Assembly (NCBI GenBank): GCA_947177365.1
Contig: CAMWUD010000003.1
Coordinates: 1 to 36,282 of the forward strand
DNA from: an uncultured Porphyromonadaceae bacterium
GTDB taxonomy: Bacteria > Bacteroidota > Bacteroidia > Bacteroidales > Muribaculaceae
Length of the DNA: 36,282 nt
Reading direction: 5' to 3'
Part shown: positions 7,657 through 17,172 of the stretch, in pieces
Numbering within the stretch: position 1 is the first letter of the stretch
Layout of the letters: every line of letters starts with the position of its first letter
Notes under the pieces: model-generated
Seen by the model: only the letters and a program-made list of their open reading frames with translations
The model's database searches: none
What the model was told of the DNA's origin: nothing
Made by a program: the position numbers and the translations under genes

Positions 7657-8739
7657 ATGGATATTTTAGTACTTATTTTAGCTGTTGCTTCATTCTGGGG
7701 AATGAAAGTTTCAGTATCAGGTCACAGCGACTATATCAATAAGAACCAGACGGATTCAATAAAAGGTATATTCGCCATTATCATTCTTTTCTCACATATG
7801 CGCGATTATCTACCCTCCCCATCAGAATCAGGTAGTTATGATATGATATATTACGGGATGCTGAATTATTTAGGCCAGCTGATGGTTGTGATGTTCCTGT
7901 TTTATAGCGGGTATGGCATAATGGAGGCGCTTAAACGTGACCTGCGCAGATATAGCGACAATTTTCTTACACACCGATTGCTCAAGGTATGGCTCATGTT
8001 CGCTATTGCAGTGACATTATATATGTTGATGAATCTGCTGCTTCAGCGTGATTATGAAATAAAGACGGTGCTGATGTCATACATAGGGTGGGAGTCCATA
8101 GGTAACAGCAACTGGTTTGTTTTTGATATATTGGTGCTGTATCTCTTTACATATATCTCGCTGAAGATTTCGGCCTATACAGGCCGGAATCTGAAGTCGG
8201 TGGCGTTTATAGTCGCGCTTATGTCGTTGGTATTATGTGGGTTGTTTATCCGCATTGGTAAAGGTTCGTGGTGGTATGATACAGTGCTTGCGTATCCTCT
8301 TGGAATGTATTATTCCCTGTACAGACAGAAAATAGAGCGGATTGTCTCGGGAAATGCATGGTTCATGGCGGTATTGGTAGCAGGCGCGGTATTTGCGCTG
8401 TTCTATCTGCGTGACGTTCTTGTTTTTGCGACGATAGGCTATGAAGGCATAGCCGGTTATATATCTCTTGGCACCTTTTTGCTTACGTCAGGCATATTCG
8501 CACTGCTGCTCGTGCTTCTGACAATGAGGATAAAGATAGATAATCGAATACTTCGTTGGCTCGGAGTCAATGCATTTGCAATTTACATATTACAGCGTAT
8601 TGCCATGATTTCAGCCTCACATATGGGCTGGAACAACAATTCGCTGTATTTTGCAGCCATAGTCATACCGCTGACACTGCTGATTTCAGCCGTGTTTACC
8701 GCTGCGACTGGAAAAATCAATAAGGTTTTATTTCACTGA
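7657..8739 (+). CDS. Acyltransferase-3 family membrane O-acyltransferase (1 of 4)
   Basis: 360 residues with about ten hydrophobic segments. The family landmark is near the N terminus: DSIKGIFAIIILFSHMRDY, with the conserved histidine at the end of the first membrane helix. This family (OafA/NolX type) moves acetyl or other acyl groups from the cytoplasm onto sugars. The start follows the previous stop by one base and the stop is two bases before the flippase gene. It probably O-acetylates a sugar of the repeat unit; the acceptor is unknown. Confidence 0.8.
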   Translation: MDILVLILAVASFWGMKVSVSGHSDYINKNQTDSIKGIFAIIILFSHMRDYLPSPSESGSYDMIYYGMLNYLGQLMVVMFLFYSGYGIMEALKRDLRRYSDNFLTHRLLKVWLMFAIAVTLYMLMNLLLQRDYEIKTVLMSYIGWESIGNSNWFVFDILVLYLFTYISLKISAYTGRNLKSVAFIVALMSLVLCGLFIRIGKGSWWYDTVLAYPLGMYYSLYRQKIERIVSGNAWFMAVLVAGAVFALFYLRDVLVFATIGYEGIAGYISLGTFLLTSGIFALLLVLLTMRIKIDNRILRWLGVNAFAIYILQRIAMISASHMGWNNNSLYFAAIVIPLTLLISAVFTAATGKINKVLFH

Positions 8740-8741
8740 CA

Positions 8742-10223
8742 ATGTCAACAGAGCTAAAAGACAAGGCTGTCAATGGTGTGGCATGGACAATGGTCGAGCG
8801 CTATTCCGGGCAGATAGTTCAATTCGTCATATCAGTAATTCTTGCCAGAATGCTGACTCCGACGGAATACGGGCTGATAGGGATGCTTGCTATTTTCATA
8901 GGTCTGACAACAGTATTTATCGATGGAGGGTTTTCCAGTGCGCTTGTGCAGCGCAAGGATCGTACGGACGGGGATATTTCCACGGTGTTTTATATCAATG
9001 TGGGCATGGCGGTTATGATGTATCTGTTGCTTTTTGTCACAGCTCCATGGATTGCGGAGTTTTACAATCAGGCGGAACTGACATCAATCGTGCGTATTTA
9101 TTGTCTTGGTCTTGTTATATCGTCACTTACTTCTACGAGTGGCATACTGCTTGTAATAAACCTTGATTTCAAGACAACAACCAAAATATCACTCTCTGCG
9201 GCGGTAATATCAGGTATAGTAGGTATTGTAATGGCTTATACCGGCTGGGGTGTATGGGCCTTGGTAGGCCAGTCATTGGGCAGCTGTGTCATATCTGCCC
9301 TACTTACAGTGTACTTTGTACGCTGGTATCCGAAAAGCGGATTCAGCAAGGAATCGTTCCGTCGGTTGTTTGCATTCAGTTCCAAACTGTTTGTTGCCAC
9401 AATGATATCCACTATATATGATAATATAACGGGCGCAGTAATAGGCAAGCAGTTCAGTGCCGCTTCGCTGGGTTATTACAACAGAGCTTACGGCTTTAAC
9501 TCGCTTGTGAACAGTAATATCACTGGAGTGTTGGGTCGAGTGTCATATCCGCTTCTGAGCCAGATACAGGATCAGGAAGACCGTCTACGCCAGATTTACA
9601 AACGCTACATACAGATGTCGGCCTTTCTCACATTCCCCTTGCTGATGATATTGTGCGGTGTTGCAAAACCATTGGTGCTGTTTCTGCTCACCGACAAGTG
9701 GGGAGATTCGATAATTCTGTTGCAGATTCTATCTTTTTCTTTTTTGTTCGATGGTGTAATCGTATCAAATCTGAATCTGATAAGGGTAAAGGGACGTTCT
9801 GATCTTGTACTTAAACTTGAGATAATAAAGAAAGCAGTAGCATTTACTATTCTGGGGATTGCCATAGCCATGGACAGTATTCTGGCCATATGTATTGGAA
9901 AGGCTATATACAGCGTGTTTTTCGCATTATACCTCAACACATATTATACAAAGAAATTAATGGGCTATGGATTCCGGGACCAATTCTCGGATTTCGGATC
10001 ATATCTGTTTGTCTCATTATGCGTTTTAGCAGTTTGCCTATTGCTGAGTTATTTTATCACAGACTCTTTGACAGCCTTGTTGACAGGTGTGATATTTGGA
10101 CTATGCGCATATGCTCTGGCTTGTAAATATCTGGGGTTGTATGCATACATTGAGTTTGTGAGTATAATCGGCCCGAAATTGCAACGTATCGTTCCGAAGA
10201 AATTCTGTTCCAATAAGAATTAA
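8742..10223 (+). CDS. wzx: Lipopolysaccharide/capsule repeat-unit flippase (Wzx type)
   Basis: 493 residues with about 14 hydrophobic segments. The N terminus (KAVNGVAWTMVERYSGQIVQ... ILARMLTPTEYGLIGM) is typical of the WzxC/polysaccharide-synthesis-3 branch of the MOP exporter superfamily, as is the following DGGFSSALVQRKD. It should flip the undecaprenyl-diphosphate-linked repeat unit across the inner membrane before polymerisation by the Wzy-like protein at 19442. It is the only flippase in the operon. Confidence 0.9.
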   Translation: MSTELKDKAVNGVAWTMVERYSGQIVQFVISVILARMLTPTEYGLIGMLAIFIGLTTVFIDGGFSSALVQRKDRTDGDISTVFYINVGMAVMMYLLLFVTAPWIAEFYNQAELTSIVRIYCLGLVISSLTSTSGILLVINLDFKTTTKISLSAAVISGIVGIVMAYTGWGVWALVGQSLGSCVISALLTVYFVRWYPKSGFSKESFRRLFAFSSKLFVATMISTIYDNITGAVIGKQFSAASLGYYNRAYGFNSLVNSNITGVLGRVSYPLLSQIQDQEDRLRQIYKRYIQMSAFLTFPLLMILCGVAKPLVLFLLTDKWGDSIILLQILSFSFLFDGVIVSNLNLIRVKGRSDLVLKLEIIKKAVAFTILGIAIAMDSILAICIGKAIYSVFFALYLNTYYTKKLMGYGFRDQFSDFGSYLFVSLCVLAVCLLLSYFITDSLTALLTGVIFGLCAYALACKYLGLYAYIEFVSIIGPKLQRIVPKKFCSNKN

Positions 10224-10260
10224 AGTCGGTCAGACTGTAGCTGTTAACACGAAATTCGTC

Positions 10261-11265
10261 ATGCCGTACATCTCAATAGTGATTCCTATTTATAATGTTG
10301 ATCAGTTTATTGGTGATTGCATAAACTCTGTCCTTGGACAGACTTACAAGGATTTTGAGCTGATACTTGTAAACGACGGAAGTACAGACCGGTCACTGGA
10401 GATTTGCCACCAATATGCGGATGTAGATCCGAGAATTGTTGTAATTGACAAGCCTAATAGCGGAGTCGGCAGTACACGCAATATTGGAATAGATGCCTCC
10501 AGAGGGCAGTGGATTACGTTTATCGACAGTGATGACCGTGTGGCGAGTGATTATCTTGAAAGCATGGCAAGAGCCATAAGCGATAATACCGATTTTGTGC
10601 AGTCAGGCATAATATTTTTCGACAACGATAGCGGAAACGAAATCGGGTGTGAAGTTTTGCCGGAAAAGCAGACACTTCACCGCAATATACCTGTCGAGTG
10701 TTTTGAAATGGCCATAATGCCGCTGATAACATCGCCTGTTTCAAAGCTGTACCGACGTGACATATTGAACGTAAATGGCATTCGCTTTGACACAACGCTC
10801 AGCGTGGGTGAAGACCGGGACTTCAATCTTGCTTATATCAATGTGATAAACCGTGCATGTATGATTGCATATGCAGGTTATTATTATCGAAAAGGAATTA
10901 GCGGGAATTTAAGTTCAAACCGTGATTACATTCAATTACTCAACTGGGATATAGATTATTGGAAGAAACTGAAGCGATTCTTCGATGTCAATGACTGCGA
11001 TATTGATACGACTGAGAAGTACCTCGCACACCGACTGTTTAACATCTATAACGACAGATTGGTTCAGTACTCCAATGCCGCTAAGAGACCGATGAGGCAA
11101 CTTATAGAAGCGGTCAAGACTATTGTCGGTCAGAGCGAATACACATGGCTGTGCAAGCATATCAAACAGGTGGAATGCAATCGTTTGCTTGCAAATATAT
11201 ACCTTAGCAAATCACCCATATTAATTGCTGTATATCTAAAAGTTGTCTGTCAAAAAAATGGCTAA
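10261..11265 (+). CDS. GT2-family glycosyltransferase (1 of 4)
   Basis: 334 residues. The GT-A fold is shown by ISIVIPIYNVDQFI at the N terminus, NDGSTDRS at 38-45 and the metal-binding DSDD at 89-92. A downstream GEDRDFN corresponds to the catalytic-base region. The ~130 C-terminal residues are helical with no membrane helix. It follows the flippase after 37 bases, one of the larger gaps inside the operon. Donor and acceptor sugars are unknown. Confidence 0.88.
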   Translation: MPYISIVIPIYNVDQFIGDCINSVLGQTYKDFELILVNDGSTDRSLEICHQYADVDPRIVVIDKPNSGVGSTRNIGIDASRGQWITFIDSDDRVASDYLESMARAISDNTDFVQSGIIFFDNDSGNEIGCEVLPEKQTLHRNIPVECFEMAIMPLITSPVSKLYRRDILNVNGIRFDTTLSVGEDRDFNLAYINVINRACMIAYAGYYYRKGISGNLSSNRDYIQLLNWDIDYWKKLKRFFDVNDCDIDTTEKYLAHRLFNIYNDRLVQYSNAAKRPMRQLIEAVKTIVGQSEYTWLCKHIKQVECNRLLANIYLSKSPILIAVYLKVVCQKNG

Positions 11266-12274
11266 ACAACGAATTTTGTACATAGACCTGATGAAAGGTC
11301 TGTCAATAACCTGGGTTGTGTGGTTTCATACCATTCATCCGGCATTTGTCGACTATGGTTTCAGGATGCCGCTGTTCTTCCTTGCCTCGGCGATATTCTT
11401 CAAACCGTATCCGCCAAGGGAGTTCATTGAGAAGAAACTCTACCAGATGATTATACCGTTTATGGTTTTCTATCTGCTGTATTATAGCTTTATGATAGTG
11501 TCGTCGGCTTTGGCCGAAGGTTCGTTTGGGGCATTTGATTATTCATGTATCCTTGATGTAATCAGACCCTATAGTGGAAACGGTGGCCCCACGGTTAATC
11601 CGCCGTTATGGTTTATAATGGCACTGCTTAACTTACAGATACTGTTATATCTGAGTGTGAAACTTGTCCGTAACAGGCACATGCTGATGATTCTGGCATT
11701 TGCACTGTCCGTCTTTGCTACATTGTGTTTGTTCGAGACATACACCTACTTCCAGTTAGGCAGGGCTTTGCGCTACTTCTGCTACTATGCGTTTGGCTAT
11801 CTCTATGGGAGAGATATAATAAGGATAATAGAAGGTGGAGGCAGGAAATCGATAAGCCTGTTTACCGTCTGTGTACTGGTTTTTGTCATGGCCTTGGGCT
11901 TTAAGCAGATAATGCACTCGCTCAACAGCCACCATGTGATAGATTATTTCCAGATTACTGCTTTGGTGATACTGCTCATATATCTGTTCAGAGCAGCTCA
12001 GGGCTGGTGGATAGTGAGACCGCTGAAATATTATGGCGCCAATTCATATATTGTGCTTGGAATGAACGAGATGATACTTTCAACATTACTTGTCGGATTT
12101 GTTCATTTGTTCCATCACATGGATATCTGGCTCGGTCTGGTTCACTGGATTCTTACCATGGTGCTTCTGATTCCTGTCATCAAGGTCATGAACCGCTATG
12201 TTCCATGGCTTGTAGGTAAGAAAAACATTTTTGATACGCACTTACGAAGATATAAGATAGCATTTCACAAATGA
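11258..12274 (+). CDS. Acyltransferase-3 family membrane O-acyltransferase (2 of 4)
   Basis: 338 residues from ATG 11258, which overlaps the upstream stop by 8 bases; an in-frame TTG at 11243 is less likely. The N terminus reads RILYIDLMKGLSITWVVWFH, with the family histidine, followed by FRMPLFFLASAIFF as in many Bacteroidetes members. About ten hydrophobic segments follow. It is most likely an O-acetyltransferase acting on the glycan at the inner membrane. Confidence 0.8.
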   Translation: MAKQRILYIDLMKGLSITWVVWFHTIHPAFVDYGFRMPLFFLASAIFFKPYPPREFIEKKLYQMIIPFMVFYLLYYSFMIVSSALAEGSFGAFDYSCILDVIRPYSGNGGPTVNPPLWFIMALLNLQILLYLSVKLVRNRHMLMILAFALSVFATLCLFETYTYFQLGRALRYFCYYAFGYLYGRDIIRIIEGGGRKSISLFTVCVLVFVMALGFKQIMHSLNSHHVIDYFQITALVILLIYLFRAAQGWWIVRPLKYYGANSYIVLGMNEMILSTLLVGFVHLFHHMDIWLGLVHWILTMVLLIPVIKVMNRYVPWLVGKKNIFDTHLRRYKIAFHK

Positions 12275-13392
12275 AGCGCAAGCGTGTTCTGTTTTTTATC
12301 GAGTCCTTTTCCGGAGGTGGTGCGGAGCGTGTGCTGCTGACCATTCTGAGAAACCTCGACATGGCGAAATTCGATGTCATAGTGCTTGTGATGAGCGACA
12401 GCGGAGTTTACAGCCGTGATTTTCACAGTCTGGACATACGGATTGTGCCAGTGCTTAGGTCGCGCTCAGCCTTGATGAACAGCCTGAAATACAAACTGCT
12501 GTACAATATGTTGCCGCCTCAGCTGGCGCTCCGGTGGCTTTTGAAGGGGATAAAGGCAGATACATATGTGGCCTTCATCGAAGGATATTGTACGAAGATG
12601 TTCTCGCGACTGCCATCATCCACTCGCAAGATTGCATGGGCCCATATCGACCTTAAGAATTTCCCATGGCCAATAACCAAGGGCATATATGCCGATGCCG
12701 CGGAAGAAAAGCGTGCTTACGAAAAGTTCGATATGTCGGTGGGTGTATCAAACGATGTCGCGGAAGTTCTCAGAAGCGAATATGGCATCAGGGAAGTCGT
12801 TACGATATATAACCCGATTGACGAAGAGCGTATCCGGAGTATGGCCGACGAGCGATGCGATATATCGGTCGACAGGTCGGCATTCAATATTGTCAGTGTC
12901 GGACGTTTGACTGCACAGAAAGGCTATGACAGGCTTATAGACCTGATGCCTTCGGTACTTGCGCGTAATCCGCAGGTGAGACTATATATAGTGGGCGAGG
13001 GGGAGGAGCGTTCCTTGCTTGAAGAGCGGATAGAGCAGCTTAAGCTCAGCGACAATGTGATACTGACCGGATTTCTTCAAAATCCGTATTCGCTCATGAA
13101 GCAGATGGATCTGTTTGTCTGCTCTTCGGTGGCTGAAGGATTCAGTCTTGTCATTGCCGAGGCCATGATAGCCGGTCTGCCTGTCGTGAGCATGGAATGC
13201 GCCGGTCCGAATGAATTGCTTGGACACGGGCAATATGGGCGCTTGTGCGCCACATATGACGAACTGTTCGACTGTCTGGCGACACTGTCACAGAACTCCG
13301 AACAGCTCTCTGCTCTAAAACAGCGGAGCCGGGAGCGCGGCGAGTTTTTCAACACCCGAAAAATAGTGTCCGATATTGAAAACATACTGTAG
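12271..13392 (+). CDS. GT4-family glycosyltransferase (1 of 3)
   Basis: 373 residues. The N-terminal Rossmann half has ESFSGGGAERVLLTIL, the GGAE loop typical of capsule GT4 enzymes. The C-terminal half has SVGRLTAQKGYDRLI and the retaining E-x7-E region EGFSLVIAEAMIAGLP. The start overlaps the previous stop (ATGA). Directly after its stop comes the remnant of a GT2 gene, so a deletion has probably joined the two. Confidence 0.9.
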   Translation: MKRKRVLFFIESFSGGGAERVLLTILRNLDMAKFDVIVLVMSDSGVYSRDFHSLDIRIVPVLRSRSALMNSLKYKLLYNMLPPQLALRWLLKGIKADTYVAFIEGYCTKMFSRLPSSTRKIAWAHIDLKNFPWPITKGIYADAAEEKRAYEKFDMSVGVSNDVAEVLRSEYGIREVVTIYNPIDEERIRSMADERCDISVDRSAFNIVSVGRLTAQKGYDRLIDLMPSVLARNPQVRLYIVGEGEERSLLEERIEQLKLSDNVILTGFLQNPYSLMKQMDLFVCSSVAEGFSLVIAEAMIAGLPVVSMECAGPNELLGHGQYGRLCATYDELFDCLATLSQNSEQLSALKQRSRERGEFFNTRKIVSDIENIL

Positions 13393-13717
13393 TGATGGCG
13401 AAACCGGAATGAATCCAATTCTCGACAATCTTCTTGAGATATATAATAAATCGCATATTCTTACTCGTGAGTCCTTTAAGGATAATTGCGTTGCCGATTG
13501 GATTGCTTAGTTTTCTTATGAATTGATAATCTGCAAGTATTATCATGCAATCAAGATTGGCCGACTTTCTAAACAAGAGGAATTTGAAAAAATCAAGGAG
13601 TACATCCGTAATCGTCTTTTAAAAGATGCATATAAGGTTTATAAACCCAAGACAAAGGGAGATGCATTGTAGCATGCCTTGATGAAGGCAAGGTTATATA
13701 AGCTACATTATTTATAA
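13393..13717 (+). pseudogene. Remnant of the C-terminal third of a GT2 glycosyltransferase
   Basis: Reading the frame of 13394 gives a ~107-residue segment interrupted by two TAG stops (13508-13510 and 13670-13672) and ending at TAA 13715. It aligns with the C-terminal ~110 residues of the intact GT2 at 14773: GETGMNPILDNLLEIYNK against RETGVNSVPDNLLEIYNR, SYELIICKYY against SYELIIYKYY, and KPKTKGD against IPSTKGE. The first TAG, and probably the second, falls where the intact protein has tyrosine. The catalytic GT-A domain is entirely missing; the homology starts at the stop codon of the preceding GT4. This is a decayed, diverged paralogue, not a recent copy. Confidence 0.85.
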
Positions 13718-13759
13718 ATTAGAAAAGCTTTGACAGCGAGTGTAAAATACGATATAGCA

Positions 13760-14707
13760 ATGGATATTAAACTGTTATCAAAATATCGGACAGAACTAAT
13801 GGGATTCTCAATGCTTATGGTTATGTTTTTCCATACAATTGGTGGGCTTCCGGTAAAGGCTCTGTATTCCGTTAAGCCATTTATATGTTTTGATTTTGGC
13901 GTTGAGTTTTTTATAGTTCTATCTGCAATTGGTTGCACATATTCGTTAGACCGTAACAAAGATACGATAGGGTTTTTTAAGCGTAGATTTAAGCGGATTA
14001 TTCCGGCATTTGTTGTCGTTGTAGTTCTGGATTTTATCGTAAACGATTTATTGTTAGAGGGAAATACCGATTTGTTTGATTTCTTCAGAAAACTATTCTT
14101 CATGAATTTTTGGAAAGGCGATATCTCATTTTGGTTCATTTTGTATATATTGACCTGCTACATGATTACGCCATTTGTATACAGTCGGGCAGACTCAAAG
14201 ATTCTGTTGGGTTTAATAGGTATTGGAACCATCGCTTTGTTCTTTTATGGATTTAATCATGGTTGTCCTCAAAATGTTTTACTATATAGATTCCCGATTT
14301 ATTTCATTGCATTACTATGGTGTAATTATGCGATGAAGAATAACACCCAATTGAACTTTTTTTATTTGGGTATACTTACCCTTGCTGTCTATGCAATGTT
14401 GATTATGTTTATCAGCTATCCATATAAGTATCTTTTATATATGGCCGCATCAATACCTTGCCTATTATTTATAGCAATGGTGGTAGATAAGTGTAATAGA
14501 CATGTTCAATCGATTTTATCGTTTGTTGGAGGAATCAGTCTGGAGCTATATCTGATTCATGAAAAGTGCCTTGGTATATCTGATATGATTTCTACCAATA
14601 TCGCATTCCGGATAGTTTTTTCATTTACCTTAGGCATACTGTTGTCTTATCTTTTACATTTCTGTTTGACGAGGAGAAATAAACAGTTGAAAATGACCAA
14701 TCGCTAA
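13760..14707 (+). CDS. Acyltransferase-3 family membrane protein (3 of 4), AT-rich
   Basis: 315 residues from ATG 13760; an in-frame TTG at 13730 is the alternative. The N terminus has YRTELMGFSMLMVMFFHTIGG with the family histidine, then FDFGVEFFIVLSAIG. About ten hydrophobic segments follow, and the positive cluster KRRFKRIIPAF after the second segment is typical. It is clearly richer in A+T than its neighbours, with many TTT, AAA and TTA codons. It lies between a GT2 remnant and an intact GT2, which suggests separate, later arrival. The likely role is O-acylation of the polysaccharide. Confidence 0.78.
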   Translation: MDIKLLSKYRTELMGFSMLMVMFFHTIGGLPVKALYSVKPFICFDFGVEFFIVLSAIGCTYSLDRNKDTIGFFKRRFKRIIPAFVVVVVLDFIVNDLLLEGNTDLFDFFRKLFFMNFWKGDISFWFILYILTCYMITPFVYSRADSKILLGLIGIGTIALFFYGFNHGCPQNVLLYRFPIYFIALLWCNYAMKNNTQLNFFYLGILTLAVYAMLIMFISYPYKYLLYMAASIPCLLFIAMVVDKCNRHVQSILSFVGGISLELYLIHEKCLGISDMISTNIAFRIVFSFTLGILLSYLLHFCLTRRNKQLKMTNR

Positions 14708-14772
14708 AAGGTATGTACTTTTGAAATAGTGTAATAATGCGTGTAGATTAACACAAAAATATACTTAAACAA

Positions 14773-15759
14773 ATGAGTGAGCTGATTTCGATAATAGTTC
14801 CGGCATACAACTCCATAGCTACCATAGAAGCATGTGTGGATTCGATAAAGGCACAGACCTTTGGCGACTGGGAACTGATACTGGTCGACAACGGGTCGAC
14901 CGACGGCAGTTTTGCTCTGATTGAACGCGTTGCCGCCGCAGACTCGCGTATAAGCGCCCTGCGAGTGCCGCAGAAAGGGGTGTCGAATGCCCGCAATGCC
15001 GGACTTGATATAGCGCGAGGCGAGTATATATGTTTCGTTGACAGTGATGATACGGTAGATAATGATTATCTTGAATGTTTCAATCGCCATAGGCATTCTG
15101 ACCTTGTAGTATGCGGCTACAATGTAGTAAGTGTCGGAAGCGACATGTCGATAAAAAATACCGATAGGCATTGTCCTGAATCATTGGACTGGAAGCCAGG
15201 TGACTCAAAGGCGAAGCTACAGCATGCCTTCAGTAACGGGTATATGCATTTCTGTTGGAACAAGCTGTTCAAAAAGCGTATTATATCAGACAACGGCCTC
15301 AGGTTCAGAAGATTTCCGGTAAACGAGGATTATATATTCGTGATGGAGTATCTAAAACATGCAAAAAGCATTTCAATAATTGATGCGCCGCTTTATCATT
15401 GGATTAGAGTAGATAAAAGAGAAACCGGAGTGAATTCAGTTCCGGATAATCTGCTTGAGATTTATAATAGGGCGCAGCAGCTCACACGAGACTTTTTCAA
15501 TGACCATGAGGCTGCAGATCGTATAGCATATTACTCGTATGAGCTAATTATATACAAGTATTATTACTGCTATCGCAATGCAAGGATAAGCAGAGCGGAA
15601 CTAATGGCAAAGCTTAAAGAATTTCATAAAAATGTGTTTGTCGCACAGGCATATGAAGCCTATATCCCATCAACTAAAGGCGAGCGCATCTTATATCAGC
15701 TGGCTAAAAACGGCTGGTTCCGCACGCATTACTTATTGACCCAAAAGCAGCTAATGTAG
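14773..15759 (+). CDS. GT2-family glycosyltransferase (2 of 4)
   Basis: 328 residues. ISIIVPAYNSIATIEACVDS starts the GT-A domain, VDNGSTDGS follows at 38-46 and DSDD lies at 90-93. NEDYIFVMEYL is in the catalytic-base region. The C-terminal helical part is the closest relative, within this window, of the decayed remnant at 13393-13717. The gap upstream is 65 bases with no clear promoter. Confidence 0.9.
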   Translation: MSELISIIVPAYNSIATIEACVDSIKAQTFGDWELILVDNGSTDGSFALIERVAAADSRISALRVPQKGVSNARNAGLDIARGEYICFVDSDDTVDNDYLECFNRHRHSDLVVCGYNVVSVGSDMSIKNTDRHCPESLDWKPGDSKAKLQHAFSNGYMHFCWNKLFKKRIISDNGLRFRRFPVNEDYIFVMEYLKHAKSISIIDAPLYHWIRVDKRETGVNSVPDNLLEIYNRAQQLTRDFFNDHEAADRIAYYSYELIIYKYYYCYRNARISRAELMAKLKEFHKNVFVAQAYEAYIPSTKGERILYQLAKNGWFRTHYLLTQKQLM

Positions 15760-15763
15760 ATTC

Positions 15764-16669
15764 ATGCTTACAATATTCACACCCACATACAATAGGGCGC
15801 ATACTTTGCCACGCCTTTTCGAGTCGTTGAAGTCGCAGACCTGCAAGGAGTTTGAATGGCTTGTGATAGATGACGGCTCGACAGATCAGACTTCATCTCT
15901 GTTCGACCGATGGCAGGATGAGGCAGTCGGCTTTCAAGTAAATTATCATAAAATCGCCAATGGTGGCAAGAACCGGGCGATAAACAGAGGCTTGCAGCTT
16001 GCCAAAGGTGAATACTTCATGATCCTTGACTCCGACGACATGCTTACTGCCGATGCCGTGGAGTTTATATGCGGGAAAATGCCCGATATTGAAAACAAAC
16101 ACGGTTTTATAGGTATTTCCGGTAAAAAGGCTGATATGGATACAGGCTTGCCTGTGGGGATCATGAATAAGAATTATTCTGAAGAAGGCTATACCGACTG
16201 CAGCAACCTTGAACGTGGTCAGCACAATCTTGGCCGAGACATGGCGGAGGTGTTTATAACCGACCGCCTGCGCAAATATGAGTTCAAAGTCTGGCCCGGG
16301 GAGAAATTCACGCCGGAGGAGGTGGTATGGAACCGTATGGCACTTGACGGGTATAAACTCAGATGGTTCAACAAGATTACATATCTGTGTGAGTATCAGC
16401 AAGGCGGTTTGTCGGACTCTACATGGAGTCTGTTGCGCAAAAATCCTATGGGCTATGCCATGATGTTTGACATCCGCCTTGAAATCTACAAAGACATCCG
16501 GTCAAGGCTCACCAACGCCATCCAGTATGGCTCCTGCTGTTTTCTGGCCGGTGAGCGTGCGATGCTTGCAAAGAGTTATAAGCCTTGGCTTACAATGCTT
16601 TTGGCTCCGGTTTCATTTCTTATATATTTAAGAAGAAATATGCAGCTGAAAAAACGGGCAAGGGGATGA
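15764..16669 (+). CDS. GT2-family glycosyltransferase (3 of 4)
   Basis: 301 residues. LTIFTPTYNRAHTLPRLFES, IDDGSTDQT at 35-43 and DSDD at 89-92 place it in GT2. It has the GGKNRAINRGLQLAKGEY segment seen in many Bacteroidetes capsule enzymes, and PEEVVWNRMAL in the catalytic-base region. It starts four bases after the previous stop. The 224 bases that follow hold only decayed sequence before the acetyltransferase fragment at 16894. Confidence 0.9.
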   Translation: MLTIFTPTYNRAHTLPRLFESLKSQTCKEFEWLVIDDGSTDQTSSLFDRWQDEAVGFQVNYHKIANGGKNRAINRGLQLAKGEYFMILDSDDMLTADAVEFICGKMPDIENKHGFIGISGKKADMDTGLPVGIMNKNYSEEGYTDCSNLERGQHNLGRDMAEVFITDRLRKYEFKVWPGEKFTPEEVVWNRMALDGYKLRWFNKITYLCEYQQGGLSDSTWSLLRKNPMGYAMMFDIRLEIYKDIRSRLTNAIQYGSCCFLAGERAMLAKSYKPWLTMLLAPVSFLIYLRRNMQLKKRARG

Positions 16670-16893
16670 TATTATGCTTTTGATTGAATTGACTGATGCA
16701 ATTCGTCAGTGTGTGGCATTGAAGCAGTCGCACAACCGTACCCTCTCCTGTATAGTTTAGGCGACACAAGGTGTATGCCCATGATTATTAGGAATCCCTA
16801 TGAATGCATTTACTTTGTTTGTTGGCTGCTTTGCGTTGTGTCTTCATAATGATGTACTGAATAAATGATTGTCAAGTATATTGAGAATAAAGA

Positions 16894-17172
16894 ATGAATT
16901 GGATTTCACAAGCTGTGTTTATCGGACACTCTGATAGGCATCCGGAAGGGTCGCCTGTTATTGGAGATAATTGCTGTGCATTTGCAAATTCTATTATAAT
17001 CGGAGGTATAACAATAGGGAACAACGTATTGGCTGCACCAGGAGCATTTGTAAATTATGATGTTCCAGATAATGCTGTTGTGATTGGAAATCCAGGTAAA
17101 ATTATTATGCGGAAGTCTTCACCGACAAGGAAATATATCCAATATGATGCAGACGAAGTCCGAGATTTATAA
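16894..17172 (+). pseudogene. 5'-truncated serine O-acetyltransferase-like hexapeptide protein
   Basis: 92 residues. It retains the last part of a left-handed beta-helix: GHSDRHPEGSPVIGDN, containing the DRHP motif of serine acetyltransferases, then IIIGGITIGNNV and VPDNAVVIGNPGKII. Family members are usually about 170-270 residues; the N-terminal helical domain and the first coils with the other catalytic histidine are missing. A TAA lies two codons before the ATG, and the 16670-16893 stretch upstream has stops in all frames. Its stop overlaps the ATG of the next gene (TAATG), so it may persist as a translated spacer. A working mini-acetyltransferase is possible but unlikely. Confidence 0.7.

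Noticed and set aside
13409-13507. A short separate gene from ATG 13409
   Set aside because: The homology to the GT2 C terminus starts before this ATG and continues past the stop at 13508, so it is part of a decayed gene.
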